From Erpobdella octoculata (taxonomy: Eukaryota; Annelida; Clitellata; Hirudinida; Erpobdellidae): a stretch of 64,000 nucleotides of DNA. The notes beneath the pieces were generated by a model. The model saw only the letters and a list, made by a program, of their open reading frames with translations, was not told the DNA's origin and made no database searches. The translations under genes and the position numbers were made by a program. This document shows positions 21,291 through 33,955 of the stretch, piece after piece. How positions within the stretch are numbered: the first letter of the stretch is position 1; each line of letters begins with the position of its first letter. Where the stretch lies: NCBI GenBank assembly GCA_963978895.1, contig OZ022241.1:21424573-21488572 (forward strand). Reading direction: 5' to 3'.

Positions 21291-21444
21291 CGGGAGAGGG
21301 AGAGCAAGCAGGAAAAAGAAAGCAACCGGAAGCGGGAAAGCGACCGGGGCGGGAAATCGACCGGGAGCGGGAGAGCAAGCGAGGAAGGAAACGGGAGCGA
21401 GAAAAACGATAGGAAAACCTTTAAAACACCGGGTACCCCGCTAG
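21291..21444 (+). mobile_element. Helitron 3' terminus with purine-rich subterminal repeats
   Basis: Degenerate gggaaagcgaccg units lead into cctttaaaacaccgggtaccc and CTAG at 21441-21444 followed by T. This is the same end structure as at 27248-27251. Its own 5' end is not certain; it may belong to an element broken by later insertions. Confidence 0.55.
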
Positions 21445-22070
21445 TATAAAACTTAACTTAACGACACTTTCTTCAGCTGCAATACAATCAAACACACAAT
21501 CAAAATTTATCACAAATGTTAAACACGCCTGGCGCTGAATGCAAGAAAGGAGTGGAATTTCTGCCAATTAGGAACCGATAGCAGATCATTAACAATATGC
21601 ACTGATGTTGATCTTGGACCTGCACGCGACTTACAGTTTATATAAACAATTTTAATTTGCGTAATATGAATACTATTCTAATTCTACTGCTAGAAAATAT
21701 TTTAAATCAACAAATGCAATTGCAATTTAAAATTAGATAATAATTTAATTTTAATAAATCAATTTACCTTGTTTTCTTGCTCTTGCATGAAAGAAATCAC
21801 TGATTACAGAACGCGAGAACGAAACGCACAGAAAGAGACGACGAGAGAGCTATGGCGGATTTTCTTAGCTCGCTGATTTTATATATACTGTGCGTCACCT
21901 AGGCTGCAATCTTCCCGCCATTCTCCGGAGGCCTAAGCCCCCGAAATTATGAAATCGAGAATCAAAAGATAAAAATAAACTATGCAAGCAGTCTGCCTGA
22001 AGACGACACATTATTTTGTTAATTATAAATATTTGATTAAATAAAGATTATTTTATTAATTATTTATTTG
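21445..22070. other. Gene-free stretch
   Basis: AT-rich sequence without a supported open frame. Near 21780-21860 there is a short run (ttgttttcttgctcttgcat, then gaacgcgagaacgaaacgca) that may be the promoter side of the spliced fragment to the left, but no promoter motif is clear. Confidence 0.3.
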
Positions 22071-22206
22071 CTGCTATTGCACCGGCGGTGACCGATTATT
22101 TCCCCGGCAATCCCGCCGGTGAAATAATCGGTAAAATTGCTACTGCGCCGGCATTGCCGTGGTAATAGTTATAACGTATCTATTCTATATATATGGTCCC
22201 GGATCA

Positions 22207-24600
22207 CTTTTGTAGTTTGTTTTGCAACGATATGCCTGGCCCTTGTGCGGCATTTTTAGCAATAAAAACTTTTATAATACAGAAACAAATCCAATTGTTC
22301 GAAATAGTAGCAATCCCAACTGATTCCAAACGTCAATCTAGTCAAACTTACGATATAGACTGGTAGATCTAGCAGTTTTTCGAGGCAACATGGGAAATTT
22401 TAATAGACAAGCCAATTTTTATACCATTCAATAGAGAATATGTTGTAGAATGTCTGTATGAAGATACCACGAATGAGCAGTTATGGTACTCTAGTTATTA
22501 ATGATTTTAGACGTACTCTTTGGTCTCATTACGTAAGACAATGTCGCGTTACGCGCAGTAACATATTTACTCGCTCAGCCAGTAACATATATATATATAT
22601 GGCCAGTAAGAATTCAATAAAGGCTCGTTTTCTATGCTATATTTGCGTTGTCTTTGTATTCATTTTGCATTCCCGGTTTTATCGCGTTTGAATTCGATTT
22701 CTCTTCAATATCTTAACGTTTTATTTAAGTTTGATTTGGACGATTTTGGATTTTTAGCAGCGTTTTTTTTAAATTTCCTATTCATTTATATAGTTGTATA
22801 AGTGTATAGTTTGTATAGCATGGTCAGTCTTGTCTTTTGTCTGTCATTCTGGTATTTTTTTATTTTCTTTTATTCGTGTTATTACTTATTACATCTGTTA
22901 AGTTTGGTTATGGTAAGTTTGTATTGTAGTTAGCACATTTTTTAATCTAAATGTAACTAATATCGCAATGTAGTGCGTTGTGTGTAAATCTGCTACTTAA
23001 GAAAAACTAATCTAAATATTGAAACAAGATTGGAAGACTTCTTTATTGAATTCTGCAACTGTAATTGGAGATACAATTTTAATTGACAATTTAACTCTAT
23101 AAATGTGGATGTTTGTATACATAAGTAAATAACAAAACAAAGAAAAATAATCAGCCCCAGCCTTGTGTTAGTTTTAGTTCTAGCAGCTAACTGATCTAGC
23201 TCCAATAAAAAGAATTTAAGATCTAAGTTTTCCACACAATAAACAATTATTCCAGTCAAATATAAAGTAGTTCAAAAATTATTCCTGGAAAGCTACCTCA
23301 ACTGAAAATGCATGTTTTGAGAACTCATTTTCAGGAAATGAAATTGAAGTATTTCTTAGACAATGATAGATGGAGCTGGGGAAAAAAGATTTTAAGTTGT
23401 GTCTCATTAATACTGATATAGAGGCAGCACCTGATAGCCTAATTATTGTATAAGTTGTAAATGTGAAATTTTTAAAAAAGCCCATCCTCTTCTAAAAGTT
23501 GTTCATGTTTTAAATATGAGCTACATTGTATCTGCCAGTAAACATTGCTATGGTAAAGTTTGTACTAAATCTCTTCATACTGATAATCTTGAAGTAGATA
23601 TGTTTAAGGGCGGTATATGTGGAGGCCTGTATGAAAAAACTGTTAAAATCGATGAGATACTATTTTAATTAGGCTTGCCCAAAATTAGTCTTTGTTTTTG
23701 GACGTATTTATTCTTTAAATTGGCAAAAAAATTGGTGCTCTTAAAACAGTTTTGAAGGTACTTGTATATGCTTGTAAAGGTTGCTGTGACAAAGTTTAAG
23801 ATAACTGACTTTATATTAGTGGTCTTGTAAATAATATCTATTATTATCTATAATAGTGAAATATGTATAAATGTCAGATTTGGCCAATGTGAGCAGTTAT
23901 TACATTTTATTTAAAGTGATATATAGAAACTTATCAAGTTCTTAAGAAAATGTCTTCTTTGTTCTGTAAGGTTTTGATGCTTATTAAAATAGCTCTTGTA
24001 TATTTCCTCCAGTTACACGTCTATTATTGTTGTAACAAGTTCTTCTGCACATGAGGATATTGCTAAGCATTGTCTCAATGTAAAAACTGTTTGCTTGTGT
24101 GTTATAATAAACAGCAAACAATTTGACTATAATATGATGTGCATTATTTATCTACAAAATCCTCATAATCTACACTTCCCAGTTTACTTCAGCCAGCACG
24201 ACAAAAGTTGCTAACAGTGTCTCTGAATTGAATTAAAGTTTGACATGGTTTAAAGTGGTGTTAGTCAGTGTTTAGTGTTTAGAATGTCTCTTCGGAAGCA
24301 CTGAAGTGTCACAGCCAATGTAACAGCAGCTGGCAAACCATTCTCAGTCTGGCAACCCCGAACCTTCTGTCTACAGCACTCTTGATATGTGTGGTGGACA
24401 CAAGAAGTAAAGTCATGGATGAAGATCTGAGTCTTCTGCTCGACTGAATTGTGCTCATTATAATAATTTTTGAAGCTAGATGACAGTTATTATTATAATT
24501 ATTTAATAAGTTGAAACTTATACTTTGTTTTTAGAATTAAAATTTATGTTGTTCTAAAAATCAGTGTTTGATAAATTTCTTGTCTCTAAGATGTTTGAGC
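22207..24600. other. Gene-free stretch with one diverged repeat B copy
   Basis: Short open frames at 22458-22691, 22993-23259 and 23279-23485 show no recognisable domain or codon pattern and are not called. 23995-24215 is a diverged copy of repeat B (shared words gcaaacaatttgactataat and atgatgtgcatt). 22594-22604 is a short (TA)n run. Confidence 0.4.
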
Positions 24601-24779
24601 ATGTTTCTTTAAAAAGTGGTACGATTCCCATAACCGGCACCCCCTTCAGCTATTTTCAAATAAGGTTGTGTTTTCAGGTTGTATTGCTTTTTAAATACTG
24701 GAGAATTTCGAAAACGTAGACTAGTTGAGTGTACATAATCGTTTATACAGAGGAGTTAAACTAGTTTAAGTTTAAGCAT

Positions 24780-25065
24780 TTGATAATCAACATTCTTCGG
24801 GCAGCTCCATAAGCAAACGGAAAATAAAAGTTTTGTTAAAAAAATATAGAAATAAATAACTAAACTGTTTTATGAGCATTTGAGCGTAAAAAGTTTAAAT
24901 TTCGTGGAGATAATTTGTAAATTAAGCGTCACTTTTACGCAGAAATAGAAAAAGCTGGCTTTTGATTGGTTGGCGTTAATAAACAGATTCGCGAGTTTTG
25001 AGCAACTTCTTTTGCTAATAACTTTTTTTGGGGACCGATCTGTGTCTGGTATCTCTTTCCAGCTC
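24780..25065. repeat. Repeats D and C, inverted relative to 8.8-9.05 kb and 1.85-1.99 kb
   Basis: 24780-24930 is the inverse of 8890-9055. 24935-25060 (ttcgcgagttttgagcaact, ttttgctaataacttttttt) is the inverse of 1852-1990. The order D-C is also kept at 8.8-9.05 kb, so they are parts of one element family. Confidence 0.6.
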
Positions 25066-25174
25066 TTAGTTATAACAAATACTATAGTTTAATGTACTTT
25101 TTGGCTTGTCTATTAAAATTTCCGTACCAAAAGCTAAATCTACCAGACTAATAGCGTAAAGCTAAAAATAGCTA

Positions 25175-27251
25175 TCTTATATATAAAAATGAAATGTTTG
25201 TTTGTTTGTTTGTTCGGAAATAAAATGTAAACGGCCTAACAGATTTAATTGAAATTTGGCACACTTATGTAACTTATTGAAGCGGTGGTTCCTGTAAAAT
25301 TTTAAATAAATTGGTTTTTCCGTTGATGTTTTATGGACAAAAAACGTTTTGGTCAGCGGTAGTAAGTTGGAGTAAAATTTTTTTCTACAAAATTTATAGT
25401 TAAATTATACAAAATATTTTTAATTTTTTTTCTCAAGTTTTAAGGTTTTAAATATAAATATTAAATTAAATAAATATGTGTTGTTTAGTGCCGCCCATAG
25501 ATATCTATGGTGACGCCGGATACCTTTGTTTTGATTTCATAGAGCTCATTCTCTTCCAAACCTCCGATACGACGGCTCTGCTATTGGTAAACTTTATATT
25601 TGATTTTAGCAACTTATTTTTTAAATCTAGATAACTTTGGTTTTCAGGACTAATCAATAAATTGCAGGTGGAATTTCTTCTATTTAGAGATATTTTGTGC
25701 TTCACAAAAAAAGAGTTCCAGACTTAACCAATTAAAATTAAATCAAATTAGAAATTCATTGTTCATATCTCCCATTCAAAAGTAAGTGGCAAAGCTTTGG
25801 TAATTTGTTTTTAGTTTTTAAAATCATGATTTACTGTGTATCTTTCAATTTGTTTCGTTTGTTATATTATTATTAATTATTATAAGATTATCATTATGCT
25901 CTAACATTTTGTGTTTTACAAAAAGGAGTTGCAGATTGGAAAAATAAATTTAAATTCATTGTTCATATTTATCGTTCAAGGCTTCTGACTTCAATTGTTC
26001 CTTATCTAATATTGTTCATCATGGTTTCCTAAACTGACGAGCTTGCTATCAGCCTACCGGTAAATGAGAAATTATTTTGGGCAGGTAAGTTTTTTTTTAT
26101 GTGATGGCATTACAACCATTATTATTCACGAGTAGTTATGACTATAAGATTATGAATTAATTTATCGGTCTTATTTTATTTTTCACTTTTCAGAGGAAAT
26201 TAGAAAATTACATTTTAAAGAAAATCTTACATGCAACACCAATTTATTGTAAAAGTTTCACTGATATATGAGGTGCATGAAATTTGAAAAAAATGAAAGC
26301 AAATGCAGTATTTTTGTGTTTCAACAAAATCATGAACAAAGTTCTCAAGCCAGCCTATCAATCTGCTGCTGTTTTGTTCAATTTATAATTGCATCATTTG
26401 CTAAATAAAAGTGGTACTCTTCGATTGTTCCAAATTGATGATCTCAGAAAACTCGGAAAATTCATTAAGTTAATGCTTTGAAGGTTTTTAATATTATTAT
26501 TACTTCATGTTTTATTTCAATTTGTGTTTTATATCACATTTTTCAAAGCCACGGGTCAACATTTATTAACATGCCACATGTAGCGTTATATGCTTTCTGT
26601 AGACATGACACTTAAAAACTAAGAACAACTCAAAAACTAAGACTAGCGATTTTTCGAAAAGCAGCTGTTGAATAGTGTGTGATAAATCTATTGTAAGCAT
26701 TTATAATCTTACAAGTATTTAAAATAAATATAACCTGTTGAGATATATGAGCGGATTTTAACATTATTGCAGCCGTTAACTAATAAATTTTTTTTTTCAG
26801 CTTCAGTCAATCATAATAAGCCTTTGCAGAAGATCACACTTGCAGAGTGGAACCAATACATTAAAGAACACTAATTAAAATTGAGGAAGTTCAGACGTAA
26901 CTAAACGAGCAAACCAAACAACAAAGTGTTAACGAGAGAACAGATCAATTTTGATGACTATGCACAGCATTCCGCTACAGCCCATCTAAGCCACATTGCG
27001 AAGGCTCTAAAATTGAATGGAGGAACAGAAGAGCGAAAAGAAGAGCAAGCTGGAGCGGTAAAGCGTAAAAGCAACCGGGATCGGGAAAAGTAAAAGAGAC
27101 CGGGGCCGGAAAAGCGACCGTGAGCAGAAATGCGACCAGGAGTGAGAATGCGACCTGGAACGGGAAAGCAAGCGGTTAAGGAAACGGGAGCCAGAGAGAA
27201 AACGATAAAAAGCCTTTAAAATCCCCGGGCAACGCCGGGTAACCCAGCTAG
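25175..27251 (+). mobile_element. Non-autonomous Helitron, complete
   Basis: Starts TCTTATATATAAAAATG after A (25174) and ends with a hairpin region (ccccgggcaacgccgggtaa) and CTAG at 27248-27251 before T. It has no terminal inverted repeats and no target duplication, as expected for Helitrons. The interior lacks Rep and helicase and shares 1.5 kb with 17575-19085. The 3' 190 bp are degenerate purine units. Confidence 0.85.
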
Positions 27252-27399
27252 TATTTAAATAAACAAGTGTTGAGCGCAGTCACTAAACTAAAGCGTAATT
27301 TCAATGATAAATATTATTATATTTCAATGTTATAAACATTTTCAATTTTAAAAGTAACCAGTACAGGCTTTATAACTATAAATCCAAACGCAGACCGAA

Positions 27400-27580
27400 C
27401 AACTCGAATACGAACAGCTAAATAGATATGGGACCAACTGGGTACAACACAACAGCTCATAGGGATTTGGCTGATTGTCCAGATGCTATTATATAGACGT
27501 CCATGGCTTACGTTACGCGCGACTAAAGCCCTACAGTAAAACTGGGCTTTGGCCAGTTTACACATAAATCAACCTATATT
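27400..27580. repeat. Inverted partner of 13985-14110
   Basis: Shares gggaccaactgggtacaa and tagacgtccatggcttacg with the inverse of 13985-14110. It probably marks the end of the element carrying the psq-type fragment to the right. Confidence 0.5.
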
Positions 27581-27716
27581 TCAAAGTACAAATTATATTT
27601 CTATGAGCAATTATGCTAAAAAGGTGTGCATAGTAGTGATGTATAGCGTGACCTAGCGAAAGTTGAAAAAAAAAAATTTTTTTAAATATATTTTTACGCG
27701 TTTAAAGGCTGGGCCA

Positions 27717-27761
27717 AAGCCACCCCGCTGATAGGGGTGACTTTGGCCCAGCGACTTTAAG
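27717..27761. repeat. Near-perfect 45-bp hairpin
   Basis: The arms gctgggccaaagccacccc and ggggtgactttggcccagc pair over 19 bp with one mismatch around a 7-base loop (gctgata). A related ggcccagc...gcctgtc context recurs at about 39583-39605 next to similar flanking sequence, so this is a repeat-family structure and not a unique terminator. Confidence 0.8.
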
Positions 27762-28061
27762 CCTGTCCAGAAAAAAAATTTAACCTCTAAACAGTTTCAT
27801 TTAAATTTTTTTCATTATACTATGTATGTTTTGTTGAAATGTGTTGGCACCGTTTAGAGTCCCCAAACATATCGAGCAAAATTTTATTTGATATTTCACC
27901 TGAGTTCACATTATAAACTGCTCTACCAAAACATTAGATCAAAGTTTATCACTAATTTTTCTTTCTTTAATCTTTAGTAAATATTAAACATGAAAAATGA
28001 GTTGCAACACATTTATAAATCAAGAGAACGGAGCAAGAATTAACACAATATATTGATTTCG

Positions 28062-28710
28062 TCAGAAATAATCAATGCGCTGCAGCTCAGGAATTGAGTA
28101 AAGTCCCCTCCTAGAAATTTGCTTTGGAGCTGATATGAGTGTGAAGATGTCAGCCTCTTGATAGACAGCTCTCTCTTCAGGCTTCGGCCATTTCCAGTTA
28201 TGTCCGCTTCTCGTCATAAGACAAACTTCTGCCCCGGCTTTTCTAACTTTTTTCACCTAATAAAACAACAATTTTCCAAATGTCACACCTAGTTAAAAGG
28301 TATTAAATCATTTAATTTTATAACCTGTCCTACGTAAAACCTTTAACAATATTCTGCAAATCTGAATTATCTACAGGGAATCCAAATGTTGAGGCCGTCA
28401 CAACATAAGACTTGAAAGCGGCTTCCGCCTCATCAGATAATATTGTCTGCCCACCATATTTATTTGAATGTGCACCTTTGAGTTTGTTCCTTAGTGTTGA
28501 TCTAGGAATTTTGTATAATTTGTCTGCTTCTCTTTGTGTTATTCTGCCAGTACTGATTCCCAGCAAAGCTGCTTGCAAGTTTGACGACGAGTAAGAACCA
28601 TAAGTTCTGCTACCGAGCGTTTTTTTATACGTTCTAGGCATGAAAAAATCTGAAAAATTGTTAATTGTTGTCAAATCATAGTAAAATAAAACAACAAAAA
28701 ATGTTGACAT
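28062..28710 (-). pseudogene. Transposase fragment with a psq-type helix-turn-helix
   Basis: The frame at 28330-28710 contains MPRTYKKTLGSRTYGSYSSS, then LQAALLGISTGRITQREADK and YKIPRSTLRNKLKG, a pipsqueak/CENPB-like DNA-binding domain as found at the start of pogo-type transposases. GGQTILSDEAEAAF follows, as usual after such domains. A second frame at 28062-28256 (KKVRKAGAEVCLMTRSGHNW) may be the tail after an intron or a deletion. The DDE core is absent. Flanking 27700-28060 resembles 39560-39920. I am fairly sure of the domain and unsure of the superfamily. Confidence 0.6.
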
Positions 28711-28769
28711 TTATGCTATTTAGTGCTCCAAAACGCAGTTTTCAACGTGGACCAAAAGAATACCGGCCA

Positions 28770-28905
28770 TGTGGTCGCGAAAGTGGGCGATTTCGTCGCG
28801 CTCCGGGCCGATTCGTCGCAGGGTTGGCGTTTTTGTCGCGACTTGGCGACGAAAATGCTCACGGCGACGAAATGGCTTTCGCGACGACTTGGCCTGTACC
28901 CGACC
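28770..28905. repeat. GC-rich island with repeated CGTCGC/GCGACG words
   Basis: More than eight gcgacg or cgtcgc words in about 135 bp, in both orientations, give foldback potential in an AT-rich setting. Several frames stay open here only because of the composition. 28990-29280 to the right has no supported gene. Confidence 0.6.
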
Positions 28906-30152
28906 GAAGTCACCCTCCCATGGGCCAAAGTCAACCCACTTTTTTTAACGGCAAATAACTTAAAGGAGCGTTGACCAAACACAATAAATATCACGATACA
29001 TTAACAGTAATATACAAAATATCATTTATGGAAATTTTGAGTCACCTGCCTTTGTTAATTGTTGCTGTGTAGGAAGAAGTTTGCACACCAAAAAATATCG
29101 TCACTTTCGCAACTCTCGCAAAAACAGCTATAAAATTATTAAACGGCGGTGAAAACAACAATCGAAGGATTGAAGTATTAGCTAACACCACTGATCTCCA
29201 TAATATAACTGGATTGCGCTTAGACCTGCCTGGGAGTCGCCGCTGGTCGCCATTTTGGAACTCCTAGGCCACGCTCTCAACGGTGCGTTGTTAAATTCAT
29301 CGGATATGTTAATCGGATTTATCCGATGAGCAAAAATGCGTTGTTAATTACATCCGGGGTTGAAGTGTTGCGCGTTGTTAAATACATCCCTTAGTCATCG
29401 GATATGCATCCGATAAATCCTGCTCGAGGGCGGATTGATTGATAAAATTTAAGATGGCCACCGCCATACCACTGCAGACGAGACTTTCTTAGTTCGAAAA
29501 GATGGTTTTAATTTGAATTTAAAACTTAGATTTTCTAATATTGTGGAAGCGGAGAGGTTTATTGCTGAAAGTTAGTATTTTGATTTTATTTTAGTAAAAC
29601 GTCGTGATATGGTTTACCTAGGTTGTTATGCCTTTGTCTGAGATAGTTTAAAATTTCGTTGCTTAGTTTTTTCACAAATCAATCAATAAAGTGTAGTGTT
29701 TTATTAGCTTTAAAGTCTAGTTTTATTTGGCTTTTGATGGGCTCAAAAAATTGCTCATTTCAAAGGTTCACCTTTACATTGATGCTTCTAAAATTAACAT
29801 AAGATGTTTATCTTCCTTCACAATGGTTGAACCAACCTTGATAATTTTTTTACTCTTATCAAAATAAACTGTGCTTATCACTCATATGTTCTAATAATTG
29901 GTTGTATAATAAATTTCAACCACCACCCATCCTTTATTTTCAACCTTGTGATTTATTTTTTATTGTTTAATAGTTTATAAGCTAATCATGTCATGAATCA
30001 ATAATAAACCTGTTTAATTGTGAATCCTCATAATTTAATTGAAATGATTTTTTGTTTCAAGATTCGTATGATCATGGTAAGGTCTAGAGTCTAGACTGAC
30101 TCTAAACAGAATTTTTATGTGATGATGTTGTACTTGAACACTTTATTTAATG

Positions 30153-31794
30153 CAGTGGCGCCCGGGGTCAAAACACAAAATCTGCGCCCCCTACATAAAA
30201 TCTGTCAAACTACATAAAATATAATAACTGTCGTACTCAGTATTTGCATGTAGGCTACAGGCCTATATACATACATTTCAGTGTATTTAAATTTCTATAT
30301 GCTTATTGCACCTTACATCATAATTGTATTATTCTTTCTTAGTTTTTACTATTATACTGTTTTTCTTACAATTACAAAATATTAATGAATATGATTACGT
30401 ATATAATTAGATTCTTTCAAATTATTTTCCAGTAGTTTTTATAATTCTGTTTTTTTCTTGTCCGCTGAGTCAGAAGTGCGAAAGAAAAATTATAAAATTT
30501 AAAAGCAAAACAACAGATAGGTATTGTCTAAAATTGTGGTTAAAAATGAGCTGAGTTTTAAACAAAATTTATTTTTCTTGCTTTTACTGCAGCAAACTGG
30601 TTAATTATATCATCAAAATCAATCTGTTCAAGAACTTCCTTCTCCACACTCATTAAGGCCAGATCGATAAGTCTATCTTGTCCCATAGATGCTCGAAGGT
30701 AGGAAAGAATTATTTTTAATTTACTGAAGGATCGCTCACAGCTGGCAATCGTGACAGCTATGGTAAGAAGGATTTGTAGAGCAACACGCAAATTTGGAAA
30801 AACATCTCCGTAACTAACAATGAACGACAAGAGTTCTGTAGGAGTTTTTGGTGCAGTATCCTGGCGGGTCTCAAGGAGCATTCTGCAGTCACATATTTCA
30901 TTTAATAACTCAATTCCTTCAACATCCGAGTCATAAAAATTTCCAAATTCCATACAATGATGACGGAGACTGTCAAGATCTTTGTCATTCAAAAGTTTGT
31001 CTACATCAAGTAAGAATCCGAATTTGAAGTTCAGATCTTTGAGACGAGTAAACCTTGTTGTCATCTCCTGTTGAAGTCGATCTAAAATACTTTTTATGAT
31101 CCGAACAATTTCTTCTGCCGAAAGTCCTGCATCTCGGGCAAGTTCTCCAAGCATCCTTCACCGTCGCCTGATTCTACTTTCTACAGCAACACCCCATGGC
31201 TCACATCTTACCTTTGCTTTTAGCACTGAATCATTGCTGGATGCATACCGATGCTGTCGCATCCTCCCAGCCTGTTCAATGTGTATTGTGTAAATTTGTT
31301 TGTATCAGTAAAATTTCCTTCCACTGCTGCAGGCACATAATAAAGTTATTACTGTGCACTCAATGCTACATATTTCTCAAAACAGATTTTACTAGTTTAT
31401 ATTCATAATTGTAATACATAGACTCAGTATATTAGTGCTATTATTAAGTCCCGAGTCCAATTTCTATGTGTTATACTAAGGAAGATTATCTACATTATCA
31501 TCCATTTCTCCAGCAGCCCGTTGGTCCCGTGAGACAAAAACGAAACGAAACTTAGTAGTAGCAGTTATGTATAGGCGGCTACACTGACTAACCCAATGTA
31601 GCTATACCACGGATATACTATATAGAGTTTAATCTATACAAGCTTTTAACTGCACTGCTTGACTTGACCTGCACTGTTCTAAAGGAGAGTCATAGAAATT
31701 ATAATAATTAAAAAATTTTGGTCACTGATATTGCGCCCCCTCCAGCCCTGCGCCCGGGGACAACTCTCCCCCCTGCCCCCTCCCTACGCCACTG
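30153..31794 (-). mobile_element. hAT element inserted in element E
   Basis: Terminal inverted repeats start CAGTGGCG at 30153 and end cgccactg at 31794. The 8-bp target duplication ATTTAATG lies at 30145-30152 and 31795-31802. Copies 1 and 2 of element E show the uninterrupted site (ctttatttaatggtcccc). The subterminal sequence is rich in gcgccccc. Internal deletion has removed most of the transposase. Confidence 0.93.
30558..31154 (-). pseudogene. hAT transposase, C-terminal part
   Basis: The 198-residue frame ends with the hAT dimerisation domain: FPNLRVALQILLTIAVTIAS followed by CERSFSKLKIILSYLRASM and LALMSVEKE. The order ...ERSFSxLKxIxxYLRxxM...L is diagnostic of the hATC domain. The BED finger and catalytic core expected upstream (toward 31794) are absent, so the copy cannot be autonomous. 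Confidence 0.9.
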
Positions 31795-33119
31795 ATTTAA
31801 TGGTCCCCTGTAATCATGGAGGCATCTTCCCACAAAATGAATTGTACAGTTTATTGAGAGTCACATATGTCTGCATTACTACTGGACAAAATTGATGTTT
31901 TGAGTTGCAGCAAATTATATTTAATGTATGTATCAATTTAATGTATCAATTAAATAGCAGATGTTTATTCATCTGAAGTTATGCAAAAAGGCAGTCCAAT
32001 GAGTTGGTGAGGGGATTATATGGGATTGAACCCTGAATGACTATTGGCTTAATCATTATGTTCTGTATAATAAAGTAGAAAGTTTTGCAACTTTAATGGA
32101 CAGAGATGGCTTAGACTGGATGACTATGGACCTTAAAATCATCTTTTAACTATTAACTATTTGTAGCACTAAGTTTTGTTTTGCAGCTGTGATAGACAAA
32201 AGTGGGAGCATGATCAGCGTTGTCGGCCCTCCATCACAAACTGTTTGGCTCCTAGCAGTTGGTATGATATTGCTATACATTTTTTAAAAATTGTTATAGA
32301 TTTAAAGGTAGTTTTCCTGTTTTCTTAGACTTGGTTCCTGAGACAATTCAAGAACTCAACAGGAAAAACAAGAGAAGGATGAAAAATTCTTTGGACTTAT
32401 AGACGTTAACAAAGAAATTTAAAATTGATGGAACAAATTTATTTAAATCAAAATAAATTTAATTAAAAAGTTGTTGTGTTATTAAATCCTTTTTTCGAGT
32501 TAGCTTTCAAATCTTTTTCCAGAGGGGTAAATGAGTGATTATCATTGGTGTTGCTCTCCTTGAAATCAACTAAATCATCAGTCCAGGCAAAGGTTGTGTA
32601 AGCAACAAGCTGTCAAGACCATTGTGGAAGCAGTTCTTGGGCAGGCAACATCTAGGTACTTCAACCTTCTAAACCTCCCTTAAGAAAAAAATAGTATTAG
32701 TCTACAAGTTTTAAAAATAAGAGATTTTCAACTATTGTAAATTACCTCAAATGTTGACTTCTTCATTTGAAAATGGGATTTAAAATCTAAATCATACATA
32801 AGAAGAAATCTTCTGTGGCCTTGTTGCTCTGTAACTTTATCACCTACACAATAATTGCACTGAAAGTACACAAAGCTTTTATAACAATGATAATTAAATC
32901 TAGTATTCCTTGGATGGCTGAATTCCAATTTTTGTAATTGATCATACAAACATACAAATTAAATTTTAAAGGAGACATTATTAATCTAGATTGGTCTATC
33001 ACAGCTGCAAAATAAAGCTTAGTGCTACAAATATATTTGTATAAGATGATTTTAAAGTCCATAGTCATCAATCTAACATTTTAATACTTCAAGATTATTC
33101 TGTACTGTATATCTCTGTA

Positions 33120-33955
33120 GCCTAGACCTCCTAGCCGCCGCCGGCCGCCGCCGAACTTTTTACAGCCGCCGTAAATCAGCCGAAAAAAAATTACGGTTAG
33201 CCGGCGGCCAACCGAAAACGGTACGCCGAAAATCCGCTATAAGATTTCCGAACGCCAGCTTAACCTAGACCTTTTTTGTATTAGTTACGTTTGACTCATT
33301 ATAAAACTAATTTTCAATGTAAAAGTGCAAAATCAACTATTATGTATACATTGGTGTACAATGTTTCATTTCCTGAATTTCTTTCTGAAATCAATTACGT
33401 TGTCTAATTTTCATTATATTATCTTTGCTTTACTTATTATCGCTACTGACAGACGCTTTAAAATAGGAATAAATTTAAGTATCACAATTCTTTTCTCATG
33501 TTAATAGTTAATAATTAGATATTATAGATAATTAGCATGTGAATTAGTTATGAACAGCCGCAGATCAGCTGATAAATTAAATCAGATTGTTTTTATACAT
33601 GACAATTTTAAATTTACAATGTAAAAAATTTTTTCATATTATTTTTTATGATGTAATTTTGTTTATCATATGACATTTTTGATGATTTAATTAACTTTTA
33701 TGACAATTGCTATTAATTTGATAAATTATATATTGGTAATAAATTTTGAACTTTATTAACTTTAGTATTTAATTTTATATTAAATTTTAGCCTAATTTAA
33801 AATAATTATCAGCCACAAATTTGAATCATGAGCCGGATAATTTAAAATTCAAGCCGAATAATAATTTTACGCGTAAATTCGGCTAATCCGGATATCAGCC
33901 GAAATATTTGTTCAGCCAGCCACAAACATAAAAAAATTCGGCTAGGAGGTCTAAG
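33120..33955. mobile_element. MITE-like insertion with CCG-rich ends
   Basis: Terminal inverted repeats of about 15-17 bp (left tagacctcctagccg, inverse at the right) and subterminal ccgccgccggccgccgccg. The word tctgta at 33114-33119 recurs at 33956-33961, a probable 6-bp target duplication. Copies 1 and 2 of element E lack this insertion. No protein; the interior is AT-rich and has several cagccgaa/ttcggct words. Confidence 0.75.

Larger units (their letters stand above)
15597..22206. mobile_element. Composite block with inverted ends and GCCGGC minisatellites
   Basis: The left edge gtcccggacatatatatagaa and right edge (22179-22203) are inverted copies of each other. Both are followed inward by GCCGGC-rich sequence with ggtaaaattgctact words. 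Between them lie a Helitron, a spliced gene fragment and several repeats, so the interior has been enlarged by nested insertions. No target duplication is obvious. It may be a foldback element. Confidence 0.45.

Noticed and set aside
20932..21412. Overlapping open frames rich in Arg, Glu and Gly (or Ser, Pro on the other strand)
   Set aside because: They come from the purine-rich minisatellite and the 120-bp repeat, which lack stops because of composition.
22993..23485. Two minus-strand frames of 68-88 codons
   Set aside because: No motif, no repeat partner with a conserved frame, and AT-rich composition; left as gene-free.
28665..28994. Three overlapping 80-97 codon frames
   Set aside because: They exist on both strands over the GC-rich CGTCGC island and have no domain; composition explains them.
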